Assembly (NCBI GenBank): GCA_033816765.1
Contig: CM066295.1
Span: 2,356,001-2,420,000 of the forward strand
Length of the DNA stretch: 64,000 nt
From: Nothopassalora personata
Lineage: Eukaryota > Ascomycota > Dothideomycetes > Mycosphaerellales > Mycosphaerellaceae
Direction: 5' to 3'
Shown here piece after piece: positions 32,348 through 43,899 of this stretch. Position numbers and translations under genes: made by a program. The notes under the pieces are model-generated. The model was given only the letters and a program-made list of their open reading frames with translations. It was not told the DNA's origin and ran no database searches. Each line of letters opens with the position of its first letter. The stretch's first letter is position 1.

Positions 32348-32583
32348 TGTCTACTAACTACCCTATATAGGCCTATCCGAGTTGTAGTAGTGTAGAGCGG
32401 CGCTTATGTAAGTAGAGGTATTTGCCGGTCCCGGGACCGTAAAATTAGATTACGTAACGAGTAGCGTAGTAGCTAGATAAAACAAGAGGATTAGCGGACC
32501 TAAACCCCTATACCCTCTACTCGAGAGGTATAAATTGAATTGTTACCTTAATGCTACGCTTACAATACTTAGCTACGTAGTAT
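32348..32583 (-). repeat. Truncated family B LTR in opposite orientation to B2
   Basis: TGTCTACTAACTACCC...CTACGTAGTAT matches 8464-8700 of the B1 LTR, then C1's LTR begins at 32584. C1 was therefore inserted into this B LTR. Its orientation is wrong to be B2's own 3' LTR, so it probably belongs to another B copy or a solo LTR inserted in B2. Confidence 0.7.
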
Positions 32584-32781
32584 TATTAGGACCGTAAGGC
32601 TATAAGGGGATGTCGTAATATATAGTACGCCTACAATCTTCTAATCGTAGATGAACTAAAGCTTACTTTCTTCTATAGACGCTATACGCATCTCCTAGTG
32701 TACGCATGCGCGTTACGTGCGGTATACTAAGCCGGGCATAGCCGTATTATATATAAGGGTTAGCTATAGGCTACCCTTATA
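32584..32781 (-). repeat. C1 3' LTR
   Basis: 198 bp; aligns with the C3 LTR (47057-47254) with RIP differences. Contains CTAAAGCTT on the plus strand, the family C self-primer. Confidence 0.8.
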
Positions 32782-33429
32782 ACTGCCTCTCCTTCTAGGC
32801 CGAGCTACCCTTAGCTCGCGGCTTTAGGAGGTTTCTATGTAAGTAATCTACCTAATTCTCGTAGATTCCGTTACTATACGACCCGCCTACGGGTCTCGTA
32901 CGTGTCGTTATCGTAGTATAGGTAGGTATAAAGTTGTAGTTACCGGGTTAACTAACTCGAGGGTTTTAAGAAGCGCACCCTCTCCCTCCTTTTCCTTCTT
33001 TTCCCCTTATACTACGTTCTCGTAGCGTACTATACCCGTACTACTAGCGATCTACTAGCTCCTCGCTAGCGACTACCTAGCGACCCGCTAGTACTATTAT
33101 AGCTTTAGAGAAAGCTATCTAAGACTAGCTCCGCTAGGAGGCCCTTATAGGGGGCCCATTAGTACTACTAACACTATTACTAGCACCACGAGCCTAAATA
33201 TCTAGCGCGCTCGGCGTACTAGATATACCCGCGAAGCGTAAGTTTAGCGCACTAGGGCCGTAGACCCCTAAGTCCTTACTAGCTAGGCGCCTAGGTACCG
33301 ACATTAAGATATGTATACGTTATCTATGACACGGACAAGACAGCAACAGGGCGCAAACGTGTATTAGCCTTAGTATCGAGTAAGTTCTACGAAGAAGAGA
33401 AGTAAGAAGTCGCGAGAAGCGCGTGATAA

Positions 33430-33797
33430 GATCGGGCCCGAGGTCACGTGACACCGAAGTGCGTCTGTGCAAAGGTATACTTCGTAGCTAGTAAGTATTC
33501 GCTACGCTCTTCGCTTACGATACGCTTACTAATAGTATAGTAGACGAGTAGGATACGTGTAATAGTATTACTACCGGCGAGTTACTTAAGAAGTGTAGGC
33601 GCTATAGAGATATTAGGCACCCCTACGTTAGTAATACTAGCGTCGCTATCGCGTAGCTAGTAGCTCGCCTACGCGCCGCTCGCGCCTAGCGCGATAAGCT
33701 TATCTAGGGGCTTAGTAACCCTATTACTAAATAAGAGTAGGATACTCTAGACTAGTAGTACGAGCTCTACACTTACCTAGGCGAGTAGATTATAGAG
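33430..33797 (+). pseudogene. Family C antisense gene, exons 1 (end) and 2 (C1), RIP-broken
   Basis: Exon 1 ends ...VYFVA before GTAAGT at 33491; intron 1 is 33491-33543 with ACTAAT and TAG; exon 2 is 33544-33797, exactly 254 nt as in A0, ending GAG before GTAA. It shares SITTGELLKKC with SVTTGELLKKC of A0 and keeps C-x2-C-x6-C once TAT is read as RIPed TGC. The start codon is not certain. A2 inserted inside the exon-2 splice donor. Confidence 0.7.
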
Positions 33798-33801
33798 GTA
33801 A

Positions 33802-33997
33802 TGTTAAGGGATGTCGCAATGTATAGCACGCCTACGACCTACTAGTCGTAGATAAACTAATTCTTACCTTTTATTTAAGACGCATCGCGCATCGTAAGGT
33901 ATACGCACACGTGTTACGTGCGGCTTAGTAGCCGGTCGCGACTGCATGTTATATGTAAGGCTATATATAAGGGTTAGCTACTAGGCTACCCCTTACA
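33802..33997 (-). repeat. A2 3' LTR (RIPed)
   Basis: TGTTAAGGG...CCCCTTACA on the plus strand; 196 bp. Confidence 0.9.
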
Positions 33998-34295
33998 ATT
34001 GCCTTCCCTCCCGTGCGAGCTATCCTTAGCTCGCTAGTTACTACGTAGAGGTTCCTACGTACTTCTAGAACTATAGTTACTATACGGCCTATATACGGGT
34101 TACGTACGTGTCGTTATGTTAGTATAGGTAAGTAAGGCTTAGTTACTATACCGACGTAGCTAGTTAGGGGTATAAAACTCTAGCCTAACCTAGCCCTTTC
34201 TTAGTACGTTCCCTAGCGTACTACCTTCGTTATACTACTACTACGTACTCGTACCGTACTCTTACCGTAAGCGCCTCGCTAGTATTATTATTATT

Positions 34296-35230
34296 ATGTC
34301 CGACGGGCCCTCCTCGCCTCTATCCTCTAGCCGCTCCGCCTCCTCCCTTAGTACTAGTAGCGATAGTACTACTAGTACCTTAGAAGACGAGCGCCGTTAG
34401 GCGGCTCTAGTACGTAACGCACCTAGAACGCCTAGTAGTCGTAAGCGACTAGTATTACCCTCGTAGCTACTAACGCCCTCGCCCGCTACTAAGCTCTCGT
34501 AGCGGATTAACATGTATATACGGTGCCTCCTATACTTCGTTAGGGGTAAGTCTCTACGCGCGCCGCCTACGATTTGTATACTAACTACTTACTAGACGAA
34601 GCCGATAACTGTAATAGTTTTACTACCGGCGAGCTCCTAAGGAAGTGTAGCCGCTATAGACGTAATAGACATAGCTACGTGCCTAACACTAGCTACGCTA
34701 TCGCCTCGCTAGTAAGTCGCCTACGCGCCGCACGCTCCTAGCGCGACTTCCTTACGGCTATAATAGGCTAGGCGCCTATAGACCTCTAGTAGTAGGAGCT
34801 AGTAGAGTAGATCCGCCTATATGCCTAGCTAGGTAACGACATTACGGAGGTAAGTCGCTACTTTGCTCCTACGAGTCGACTGCTACTCGCGTACGGGGGC
34901 TCTAGTACGTCTCCTATGCTTCGGCTAACCCTTTCTATAGGCTATTAGGCAATTTAATGCCTATAAGCATAAGCGTGCCGGGGAAACCCGCATACATACT
35001 TCTACCGCCGCTACTACTGCCGCCGCCCCCGCCGCCGAAGCCCTCGCGCTCTAGTAGGAGTAGAACCGCGCCCTTAATAGGCTATTCGAACTCGGCCGCG
35101 CCGTGAGTCGTATGTTCCTCGTATACGTATACCCTACTAACCGTAGTCCTAGTTCCTATAGGCGTAGAACATTAATACTACCGCCGCCGACTAGGCATTC
35201 CTACCTAAGTTACTACGTAATGACAACTAA
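34296..35230 (+). pseudogene. Antisense accessory gene of family A, A2 copy, RIPed, four-exon form
   Basis: ATG 34296 to TAA 35228-35230. Intron 1 GTAAGT...ACTAAC...TAG near 34547-34595; intron 2 GTAAGT at about 34851; intron 3 GTGAGT near 35104 to TATAG near 35162. It retains the Thr/Ala-rich, ALNRLFELGR and post-intron-3 segments that A0 lost. In-frame TAGs replace CAG. Confidence 0.75.
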
Positions 35231-35376
35231 GGCGCTCGCCTTATACGCTGCTCGCGGGCTCCTCGCCTACTACTACTCTACGTAGCCCCTAGTAGGCGCG
35301 CTACTCTTTAGCTTTTATTTTATTTATAGTTAAGAAAAGTTTTGTTTATACTCTAGTACTCCTATGCTAGTCTTAT

Positions 35377-38300
35377 TTACTTCTCCTTAACGCCTTATAG
35401 TCGGCTACTATACGATCCGCATTCGCGAGGCCCTCTGCCGGTTCCTAGCTATTATACTCCTCTAGCTAGTCCTTCTACTAGACTAGATACTATAGCTTAC
35501 CCTTACGCTTACGCCTATCTAGCACTACCTCTACCTTATACTCTCCGTCCTTATTAGCTAGAGGGGGTACGGGTCTATCCTTATCGCTACCGATATACGG
35601 CTCGAGGAGAGAGATATAGAAGACGTTATAGAGCCTTAAGTCGGCTAGTAGCGCTAGGCGGTACGCCTACGAACCGACAGCGTCCGTAATGCGGTATAGG
35701 CCGATAAACTTCGGACCTATCTTCTTCTTTAGCACTACTAACTTAAGGTTCTTCGTTAATAATAGGACTAAGTTACCTACGCGGTAGGTCTTAGCTTAGT
35801 AGGTCTTATTATAGTAGCGAGCCTAGCTTTCTACTATAGCCTTCTATCGCTCCTCGAGTATAGCGCGTAGTTCTCGCATACGACTCGTAGCTGTTACCGC
35901 TGCTAGTACTCCCCCCCCTAGGTCTCGTCTCGAGATCTAGTTAGTGTAGGGGTAATCTTAGGTCGCTAACCGTACGCTATCTCGAACGGACTTATTCGTA
36001 GTATTAGGTAGATGCTATTATTAGCTACGAATTTAGCAACTGTAAGCTATTTAGCCTACTTAGTTTAATTGTTACTATAGTAATAACGAAGATATTGTTC
36101 GAGGGTTTAGTTTACCCTCTTAGTTTAGCCGTTAGTCTAAGGGTAAAAGGCTATAGATAGCTTACGCTTTACACGCGCCTCGAAGTAGAAGTTACTCTAA
36201 AACTAACTAGTAAAGACCGGACCTCGGTCGCTTACTATACCTAACGGGACACTATAGTATCGCACGACTTCGTCTCGTAGGAGCCTCGTAAGCTCTACGG
36301 CTATGTAAGTCTTTATCGTCGGGATATACAAGCTCATTTTTAAGTAGCGATCGACTATTACTAGGATCGTATTATACACGTAACCGGCTCGCGTACTTAG
36401 AGGTAGGTCCGTAATAAAATCTATAGTAATTTCCTACTACGGTCGCTCCGGTCTAGGAAGCGGTTGTAGCCTACTATAGGGTCGATAGCGTTTAGCCTTC
36501 GAACCCTAGTAGGTTCTATAGGCTTAGACGTATTGCTTCACGTCCGTACTAAGTAAGTCCTACTAATAATTACGTCGCAATAGCTCTTTAGTCTTAGTCC
36601 TTCTAAAGTGACCCGCGAGGACGTCGTCGTAGTACATGCGAATTAGATACGACCTAATTGCGTAATCCCTAGGTACTACGATCGCGTCTCCGTAGTATAT
36701 AAGGTTATCCTTTATATACTATCCCTTAGCGTCCCTCGCGCTTAGCGCCTACGCTAAGTATACGATATACTAGTCGTCTTACTACTACGCGATCTTTATT
36801 AAGAGTAGGATTAACTTACCCGTCGAGCTATAAGCTTAATCCTATATTACTATAGCGTATACTACTACTAGTAACGACGGCTTATCTTAATAGGGAAGGT
36901 TACCTCTCCGTACTACTATTAACGCGCCTATATCGTCCTATATTGCCTCGTAGGTAGTAAGTACGCGCTTTACCGTCGGCTCGCTTATCCCTTCTAGAGA
37001 CTCCTTCTAGAAAGACAGCTTACTTTATAAGGTAGGTAGTAAGTTCGAAGTTTATTACGTTATAGCTACGTAGTTACTACGTCTCGAAGGCGCGTCGGCT
37101 AGGTTAGTCTTACCCGGCCGATGCTCTACTATAAAATTAAAAGACTATAGGAACGTAGCCTATCGAGCTTACCGCCTATTTAGCTACTTTACTATTATAA
37201 AGCCCTATAGGTTAGCGTAGTCGACTAGTACTCGTACCGTATACGTAGCGCCCTCTAAGTATAGCCTCTAATGCTTAAAAGCCTTAACTACTATAAGTAG
37301 CTCCTAATCGTACGTCTCGTAGTTGCACTCGGCTAGTATTATCTTACGTAAATAGAACGCGATAGGATACTACTTAGTACTAAACAATTAGGATATAATA
37401 CCTACGATCGCGAAACCCGACGCGTCGGTTTCGACTCGCGTACGTAGCGTAGGATCGAAGTGCCTAAGTATTAGTGTACCTAAGAATCCGGCCTTAAGCT
37501 ATCGAAACGCCTACTCTTCGCTTAAGGTCCACGTAAGAGGGCCCTACTTCTTACCGTCCTTAGATCCCTTTAGTAGGTCCGTTAGGGGCTTATAGACCCT
37601 TAAGTATCCTTCTATAAAACGCCGGTAGAAGTTACAAAACCTAAGGAAGGACTAGACCTTATAAAAGGTCGTAGGTGTAGGCTATTCCTCGATAGCGGCT
37701 ACCCTACTCCTGTCCATCGACACGCCTACGGCGCTTACGATAAACCTAAGGAACTCTATACTTTCCTAGAAGAAGTGACACTTCTTAGGGTTTACGAATA
37801 GAGCAAACTTCCGTAGCCTTATAAGCACTTCGCGTACGGCTCGTACGTGTACCTTACGCGTCTCGCTATAGATAAAGATATCATCTAGGTAGACTACGTA
37901 AATGTTATTAACTAAGTCGGTTAGCGCCTTATTAATATACCCTTAAAAGGTTACTAGTACGTTAGTTAACCCAAACGGCATTACTAGGTACTCGTAGTAT
38001 CCGTATCGCGTACGAAACGTAGTCTTCCACTTATCGGCTCGTTTAATAGGGATACGATAGTAGGCGTCCTTTAAATCGATTATAGTGAAGAACCTAGAAC
38101 CTAACAGCCTATCTAGCGTCTCGCTAATTAGGGGTAGGGGGTATCGGTTCTTTACTATAACCTTATTTAAGCCTCTATAGTCTATATAGAGCCTAAGGGT
38201 ACTATTCTTCTTTAGTACGAATAGGATGGGCGCACCTGCCTCGCTTACGGATCGCCTAATCTACCCCTTCTCTATTACTTACGTAAGGTACTTCTTTAAG

Positions 38301-40262
38301 GCCTCTAGCTCAGTTAAGGACTAGTAGTATAGCGGCTTAAAAGGGGGTTTCTTTCCTTTAACGAGATCAATCGTATACTTAACCCCGTCGGGCATCTTAC
38401 GCTTCGCCTACTTATTAGGTACGTATACATCTCGGAAGTCTGCAAATTCTTTAGGCTACGAGGGGCCCTCTCCTTCGGGTACTACTATAGCGATAGCCCG
38501 AACACTTATCGTATAAACCTACTTTAAGCTCTTGAGATTCTTAAGGAACTTACGTACGTTACGCTACTAAATCGTAGGCGTCTCTACACCGTAGTACTAC
38601 TAGTTATCCTTATCGGCCTTTACTATCCGATTACGATGCCGCTAGGGTCTACCTAAAATTACTAATGGCCTACCTATAGGCACCGCGTAGTAGATAGCGT
38701 TACTTACGCGCTCTACTCCCGCGTTATTAGCGAGTCGTAGCCGAACCGTAAAGGCGCCGTAGCAATACCCTAGGTTATGCGTATACGACTCTAACTTCGG
38801 TAGCCTTACCCTATTAATAGGTTACATTTAATATCGGAGTACATACTTATACGATACTAGGCTAAGATCCGTACAGTTATCTAGGAGAAACGTAGCCTCG
38901 CGAAAGCCCTTACGAGTCTCGACTACGCCTCGTAAGTAACGCGCTAGATACACATCCACTTACCTTAAGGGGTCGACTTTAGGAAAACTCGGACTTAGGA
39001 GCGACCTACTTATAGTCCTCTACCTTTTCCCTAGTCGCTACGCTAGACACATATCTACTCGCCTCGAAGGGTCGACTTTAGGAAAACTCGGACTTAGGAG
39101 CGACCCACTTCTAGTCCTCTACCTTTTCCCTAGTCGCTACCCTTCTTAGTTAGAGCCTTCGTAGCGTCTACCCTACGAACCGCTTACGCGTTACGGTCCT
39201 TCCATAGGTGCCTATTCGGGTAATCCGTCTTAATGTAACCCTTCTTATAGCATCTATAGCACTCCGCTTTAGTCCTATCGAAGGTTATAGACGATCCGCC
39301 GGCGTCCCGCTAGTGACTCGTACCCGGGTCGCGCGACGCCTAACTATACTTCTACTGCTTCGAGCTACGATCGCTTCGCCCTTAGTCGCCCTTAGTCTCT
39401 CGCCTACGGCGACTATACTGCCCGCGGTCGTGCCCTCCGCTACTACGCTCCGTGCTTTCAATGCGCGAAGCTAGGATTACTAGTTCCTCTCTAGTTATTA
39501 GGATGTCATAAAACTTAACGATTACGGACCGTAGGCTAGGCGTAAGCTTAGCGAGCATATGTCGCACGCGTTACGCCTCCGTATAGTCCCCTAACTAATC
39601 CTCTATAACATCTAGCTTAGTCGTAAACTGACGTACTGTCTAGTTGTCCTTCTATTTTACCGCCTTATACTCTAATATTACGTTAAGCACGCGGTTTATA
39701 GGGTTACCGTATACGTCTCGATAGAACTCCTTAAAGTCCTAGTATATATACCCTTTAAGGTTAAGGACGCTATAGTTAGCGTACTATCGCTTACTTACCT
39801 CTCCGCTTAGGTACATAACCCTATATAGGACCTTTAACTCGTTCGTCGTATACGTACCGCCTAAGAGGGTAAAGATAAGAGAGAGCTCCCTTAGGAATAC
39901 CCGTGCTTTCTTAATCGAGTCCCCTCTAAAAGGCGTAGGTTCTTTAAGACGTAAACGTGTCGTATACGACGCGAGCGCGCCTCGAGCTACGATATTATCG
40001 TCAGTTACTATAGATAGAGGAGGGGGAGGGGGAGTAGGGGATAGTTCTCCGCCGGATTCGCCCTAAGGGTCCGCCGGCGGCACGCTTACGTCCCGTAAGA
40101 TCTCTAACTGTTTAATCTCCCTCTATATCTCCTTCTCCTTAACCTCTACCCGAAGGGCATCCCTCCTTACGACTAAGGCTACACGCCTCGCTTATTACTA
40201 GGCCCTAGGGCTTAGGGGAGCCGTAGGCGTAGCGCTACTATCGTCGCGTTCGGACTCTATAG
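35377..40262 (-). pseudogene. A2 gag-pol, RIP-broken
   Basis: Collinear with A0 gag-pol in reverse: chromodomain near 35420-35560, integrase 35930-36700, RNase H 37250-37480 (third acidic block present), RT 37860-38260, zinc-knuckle region near 39240, gag start RIPed from ATG to ATA near 40257. Stops throughout. The G run at 35911-35918 is one shorter than needed for frame. Confidence 0.85.
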
Positions 40263-40297
40263 CGTATATAGATTATAATAAAGAGAAGAATTAGAAC

Positions 40298-40493
40298 TGT
40301 TAAGGGATGTCGTAATGTATAGCACGCCTACGACCTACTAGTTGTAGATAAACTAATTCTTACCTTTTATTTAAGACGCATCGCGCGTCGTAAGGTGTAC
40401 GTATACGTGTTACGTACGGCTTAGTAGCCGGTCGCGACCGCATGTTACATATAAGGCTATATGTAAGGGTTAGATACTAGGCTACCCCTTATA
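40298..40493 (-). repeat. A2 5' LTR (RIPed)
   Basis: 196 bp, TGTTAAGGG...CCCCTTATA on the plus strand; adjacent PBS reads AAGAATTAG on the plus strand (40285-40293). Confidence 0.9.
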
Positions 40494-40498
40494 ACCGC

Positions 40499-40860
40499 TC
40501 TTAGAACTCAGTAGCATTAGTGCTATTAAAGAACGGATTCTTAGCACCTCCTAGAGGTAGAAAGCGAGGGCTAGTGTTTTCTATTACTACTACTAATCAT
40601 CTAAAGAGGGCAGTTATAGTATCTATTCTAATTGTACTATTCGTACCTACGCCTATACCTAATTTAGTAGCGTTAGTTCCGCTTCTCCCTTCTTTACTAG
40701 ATTTAGGTGTTTCCCCTTCCTCCGATTCCTCTATCCCCTTATAAGGGATAGAGTCCCTATAGACCCCTTCCATTTTCGTAGGGTTTATAGGCTACTCGTA
40801 GCCTCTACCTATGTTAGTAAAGGTACTAAGTTTTTCTAGTAATGTAGCCGTATCTATTAT
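40499..40860 (-). pseudogene. Family B gag N-terminus (B3), fragment
   Basis: Minus-strand frame through LLEKLSTFTNIGRGYE, PYKGIEESEE and PRFLPLGGAKNPFFNS, matching B1 at 7820-8190. Cut by A2 insertion; continues at 17714 on the other strand. Confidence 0.7.
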
Positions 40861-41113
40861 TACGTAGTGCTTACTTTAGAATGTACTAATACTAGTCGTT
40901 ACTTAATAGGACCTTATAACCGTGATTGTTACTAAATACCTTAGACCTTAAGTGTTTTCGACCTTAGTCGACCTTAACCGTAAACCTTAAGCTTAAGTAA
41001 TAACCTTAACTATGAACCTTAGACCTTAAACCGTAATTTTAACCTTATAAACTAGATGCTAATACGCTACCGGGTGTATACTTAATACCCCCCCTTATTA
41101 ACTACTAAAATAA

Positions 41114-41479
41114 TGTCTACTAACTACCCTATGTAGGCCTATCCAAGTTGTAGTAGTATAGAGCGGCGCTTATATAAGCAGGGGTATTTACCGGTCCCGG
41201 ACCGTGAAATTAGGTTACGTAACGAGTAGCGTAGTAGCTAGATAAACAAGAGGATTAGCGGACTTAAACCCCTATACCCTCTACTCGAGAGGTATGAATT
41301 GAATTGTTTTCTTAATGCTACGCTTATAATGCTTAACTACGTAGTATATATCTCTATAGCTATACTAGGTCCTACTAGCTTACCTAAATGTCTAATTAAA
41401 CTAAAGTGAAATTAAGGCAAGTTAGACCTAAGGGACCCCCTCTAAACCTAAGGTTAACATAACCTATTAGTCGTTAATA
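41114..41479 (-). repeat. Family B LTR (5' LTR of B3)
   Basis: 366 bp, same ends as 8464-8831; one G shorter in the palindrome-like site (41186-41210). Confidence 0.75.
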
Positions 41480-43250
41480 ATATACTCCCTAATATTATAT
41501 AGCGGTAATAATAGCTAGAAGCTCTTTATTATAGATGTTATAGTTCTATTCCGCTATAGTTATTTTTCGGGAATAATAGGCTACGGGGTGTCTTTTCCTA
41601 TATGGTGTCTATATTAGACATGCGCCTATTGCTATATTAGATGCGTCGGTCTCGATATAGACTTCCTTACTACTATCGAATAGTCAAAGCGTAGGGGCTA
41701 ATACGTATTATTCCTTAAGTTGCTTAAACGTATCGGCTTATTCTCTTCCCTATTTCTAGCTAGCGTCTTTTCTTATAAGTATCGTTATTAGTGCTACTAT
41801 CTTTAAATAATCCTTAATGAATTTCCGGTTATAGTTAGCTAGTCTAAGGAATAACTATACTTCCTTAACTGTTTTAGGTTCTAGCTATTCTCTAATTAAC
41901 TATGTCTTTATAGGGTCGATAGATATCCCTATAGTACTAATAATAAAGCCTAAGAATTTAACTTCTTTCTTATAGAATTTGCATTTCTTAGGTGCTGTCC
42001 TAAATCCTAAACGCGTAAGTCGTTCGAATACGTCCTAGACTTGTTTTATATAATTCTAAAGGGATCCTTTCGTATAGACTAATATATTGTCTATGTAAGC
42101 GATAACGTATATATCGAGTAAGTCTCTAAGTGTCTCGTTAATAAGGTCCTAACAGGATGCGGGTACGTTAGTTAATCCTATTAGTATAACTAAGAATTCA
42201 TAAAGTCCGTATCTCGTTCTAAAAGCGGTTTTCTATTCTTCTCCTTCCGCTATCTATATAGCGTAGAAGGCATCTCGTAGGTTAATCTTTATGTACTAGT
42301 CTAATCCGGTTAATCTATCTTATACTTCTTCGATGTTAGGTAGCGGGTATCGGTTCTTATTCGTAATCTCGTTTAACTTCCTATAGTCTTATACGAGTCG
42401 TAACTTCCCGTTTACTTTTAGAACGAACATGTATAGAGTTCCTATACTTAAGGTAGATCTTCTTATCTATCCTTTAGCTAGCTTCTCCTTTAGCTATTCT
42501 CGTAGGGTCTATAGCTCTTTCTTAGACATTTAATATAGGGGTCCCTATAGAGGCTCTTTTCCTAGCTAAATGTTAATCTTATAATCCTATAGGCGGTACT
42601 TAGGTAAGGCGGTTTTGCCTCTTGCCTCTTTAAAGAGTCGCGACTACTTACGATACTCCTTAGGAATACTTAACTCTAAGACGTTAGTATCCTTCGATAG
42701 TGCGTTACTTCTATTACTTCTAGTAACTTCGTAACCCGGCGGCCCTACGCTAGTGTCTATCCCGGTCGAAGGTAGTTCTTCTATCCTTGTAGTCGGCGCA
42801 AGCTATATCCTATTTAGCTATCTCTTTACCTTATCTACTAGCGATCGCTACCGCTACGTAGGCTAAATGTCCATAATGTAGTCGTATTCCCTAAATGTAA
42901 GTACTCCTTTTCTCTAGTTAATTACTAGATTATGCTTTCTTAACTAAGGCATACCTAGTACGATGTTATAACTAGCTATATTAGTAATATCTAAGATAAT
43001 CTCCTCGTAGTACCGTTAGATAGTAAGTAGTAGCGGTATCGTCTCGCGCTCTATACTAGGTAAGGATAATCCGTCTACCGCGATTAATTTATAACCCTCT
43101 TTCTTCTTATAGGTAGCGATCCTATGTCTTATAATAAATAATTCGAAGGTAAAGTTCCCGCTTACTCCGGAATCTATTATAGTATCTATCTTATACCCGT
43201 TAACAATAATCTTAGTTTAAAACACTATTATCGTTAGTAATACTTAAGCC
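41480..43250 (-). pseudogene. F pol (protease, RT, RNase H), RIP-broken and truncated
   Basis: Retropepsin IIDSGVSGNF near 43150-43215 keeps the DSG active site. RT near 41980-42420: DYRKLNEIT-KNRYPLP, KINLRDAFY, FRTRYGLYEFLV, and AYIDNILVY (YIDD with Asp RIPed to Asn). RNase H near 41480-41700: ETDAS, HPVAYYSRK and NKELLAI, ending at the B3 insertion. Confidence 0.8.
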
Positions 43251-43899
43251 TTTTCTATGTCGTATAACTCCCTTTAGTCGCTTATTCCTAGGGAGTTAAT
43301 CCTTTTCCCTATTCGTACGTAGAACGTCGTACTTCGTGTCTCGAGGCCTCCGCTTAAACCTAGCGCGAGCCTTTCTATATCTATACTTATATTCGTTAAC
43401 GTTCCTAGATCTATTACGTTTCTAAGTAGAGTACGCGTACGTGTTATACTATATTACGTAATTCGTTTAATATAAATGTTCCTAACGGTATAAGGTATCC
43501 TTTCTCTATAATCTTACTTCCTACAGGTAGTCGTTTAGTAACTACTATAGTAAGATTTTCTCGAACGTTAATAATCGGGTAGCCCTAAGTTATTACGCGT
43601 AGCGTATCGAGAGTCTTATTAAACTCGTAAGGGTATAGCATTCGTCGTCCTAATATCTTTAGTAGGAATTCCTCGTACCTTCTCTATAGGTAGATAATTA
43701 TGTCGTATAGTTTCTTAGGTACGTCTACCGTAAAGGTAAGTTATTCGTTATTGTCGTTAGTATCGCTCTCTTCTCCTTCGGAGGAATCTTCTTCGCTTAA
43801 TTCTTCCGGATCCTATTCTTCTTAAATGTCTTCTAGGTCCGACTCGGGTTTTATCTAGCTTTTCTCTAGTAGTTCTAGTAACTACGATCTATTCTATCC

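Larger units (their letters stand above)
32584..33801 (-). mobile_element. Family C C1, inverted right segment (antisense gene exons 1-2, PPT, 3' LTR)
   Basis: On the minus strand: end of the spacer, polypurine GAAGGAGAGG, then a 198-bp LTR (32781-32584). On the plus strand it carries exons 1-2 of the antisense gene. It meets A2 at GGTAA (33797-33801), complement of TTACC at 10316-10320, so this piece once joined 8832-10320 directly. About 700 bp (32790-33490) hold the promoter and exon 1 region, including an unRIPed-looking patch near 33310-33480. Confidence 0.8.
33802..40493 (-). mobile_element. Family A copy A2, heavily RIPed
   Basis: LTRs 40298-40493 (5') and 33802-33997 (3'), collinear with A0 in reverse. 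Two 99-bp units near 38980-39140. Flanks are GGTAA (left) and ACCGC (right), which pair with A1's flanks rather than with each other. In RNase H (37370-37540) it carries the A0-type variant, not the A1 type. Confidence 0.92.
40494..41479 (-). mobile_element. Family B copy B3: LTR, leader and gag start (the missing 5' end of B2)
   Basis: Minus strand: LTR 41479-41114, leader with TTAAGGT repeats (about 41045-40950), gag N-terminus to 40499, ending ...AAGAGCGGT at the A2 junction. B2 begins GCGGTTTAGCG after A1, so B3 and B2 are two halves of one element into whose gag A inserted with GCGGT duplication. The LTR joins RNase H of F at 41480. Confidence 0.85.

Noticed and set aside
32348..32583. 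3' LTR of B2
   Set aside because: It reads in the opposite orientation to B2 and is truncated by C1, so it cannot be the matching 3' LTR.
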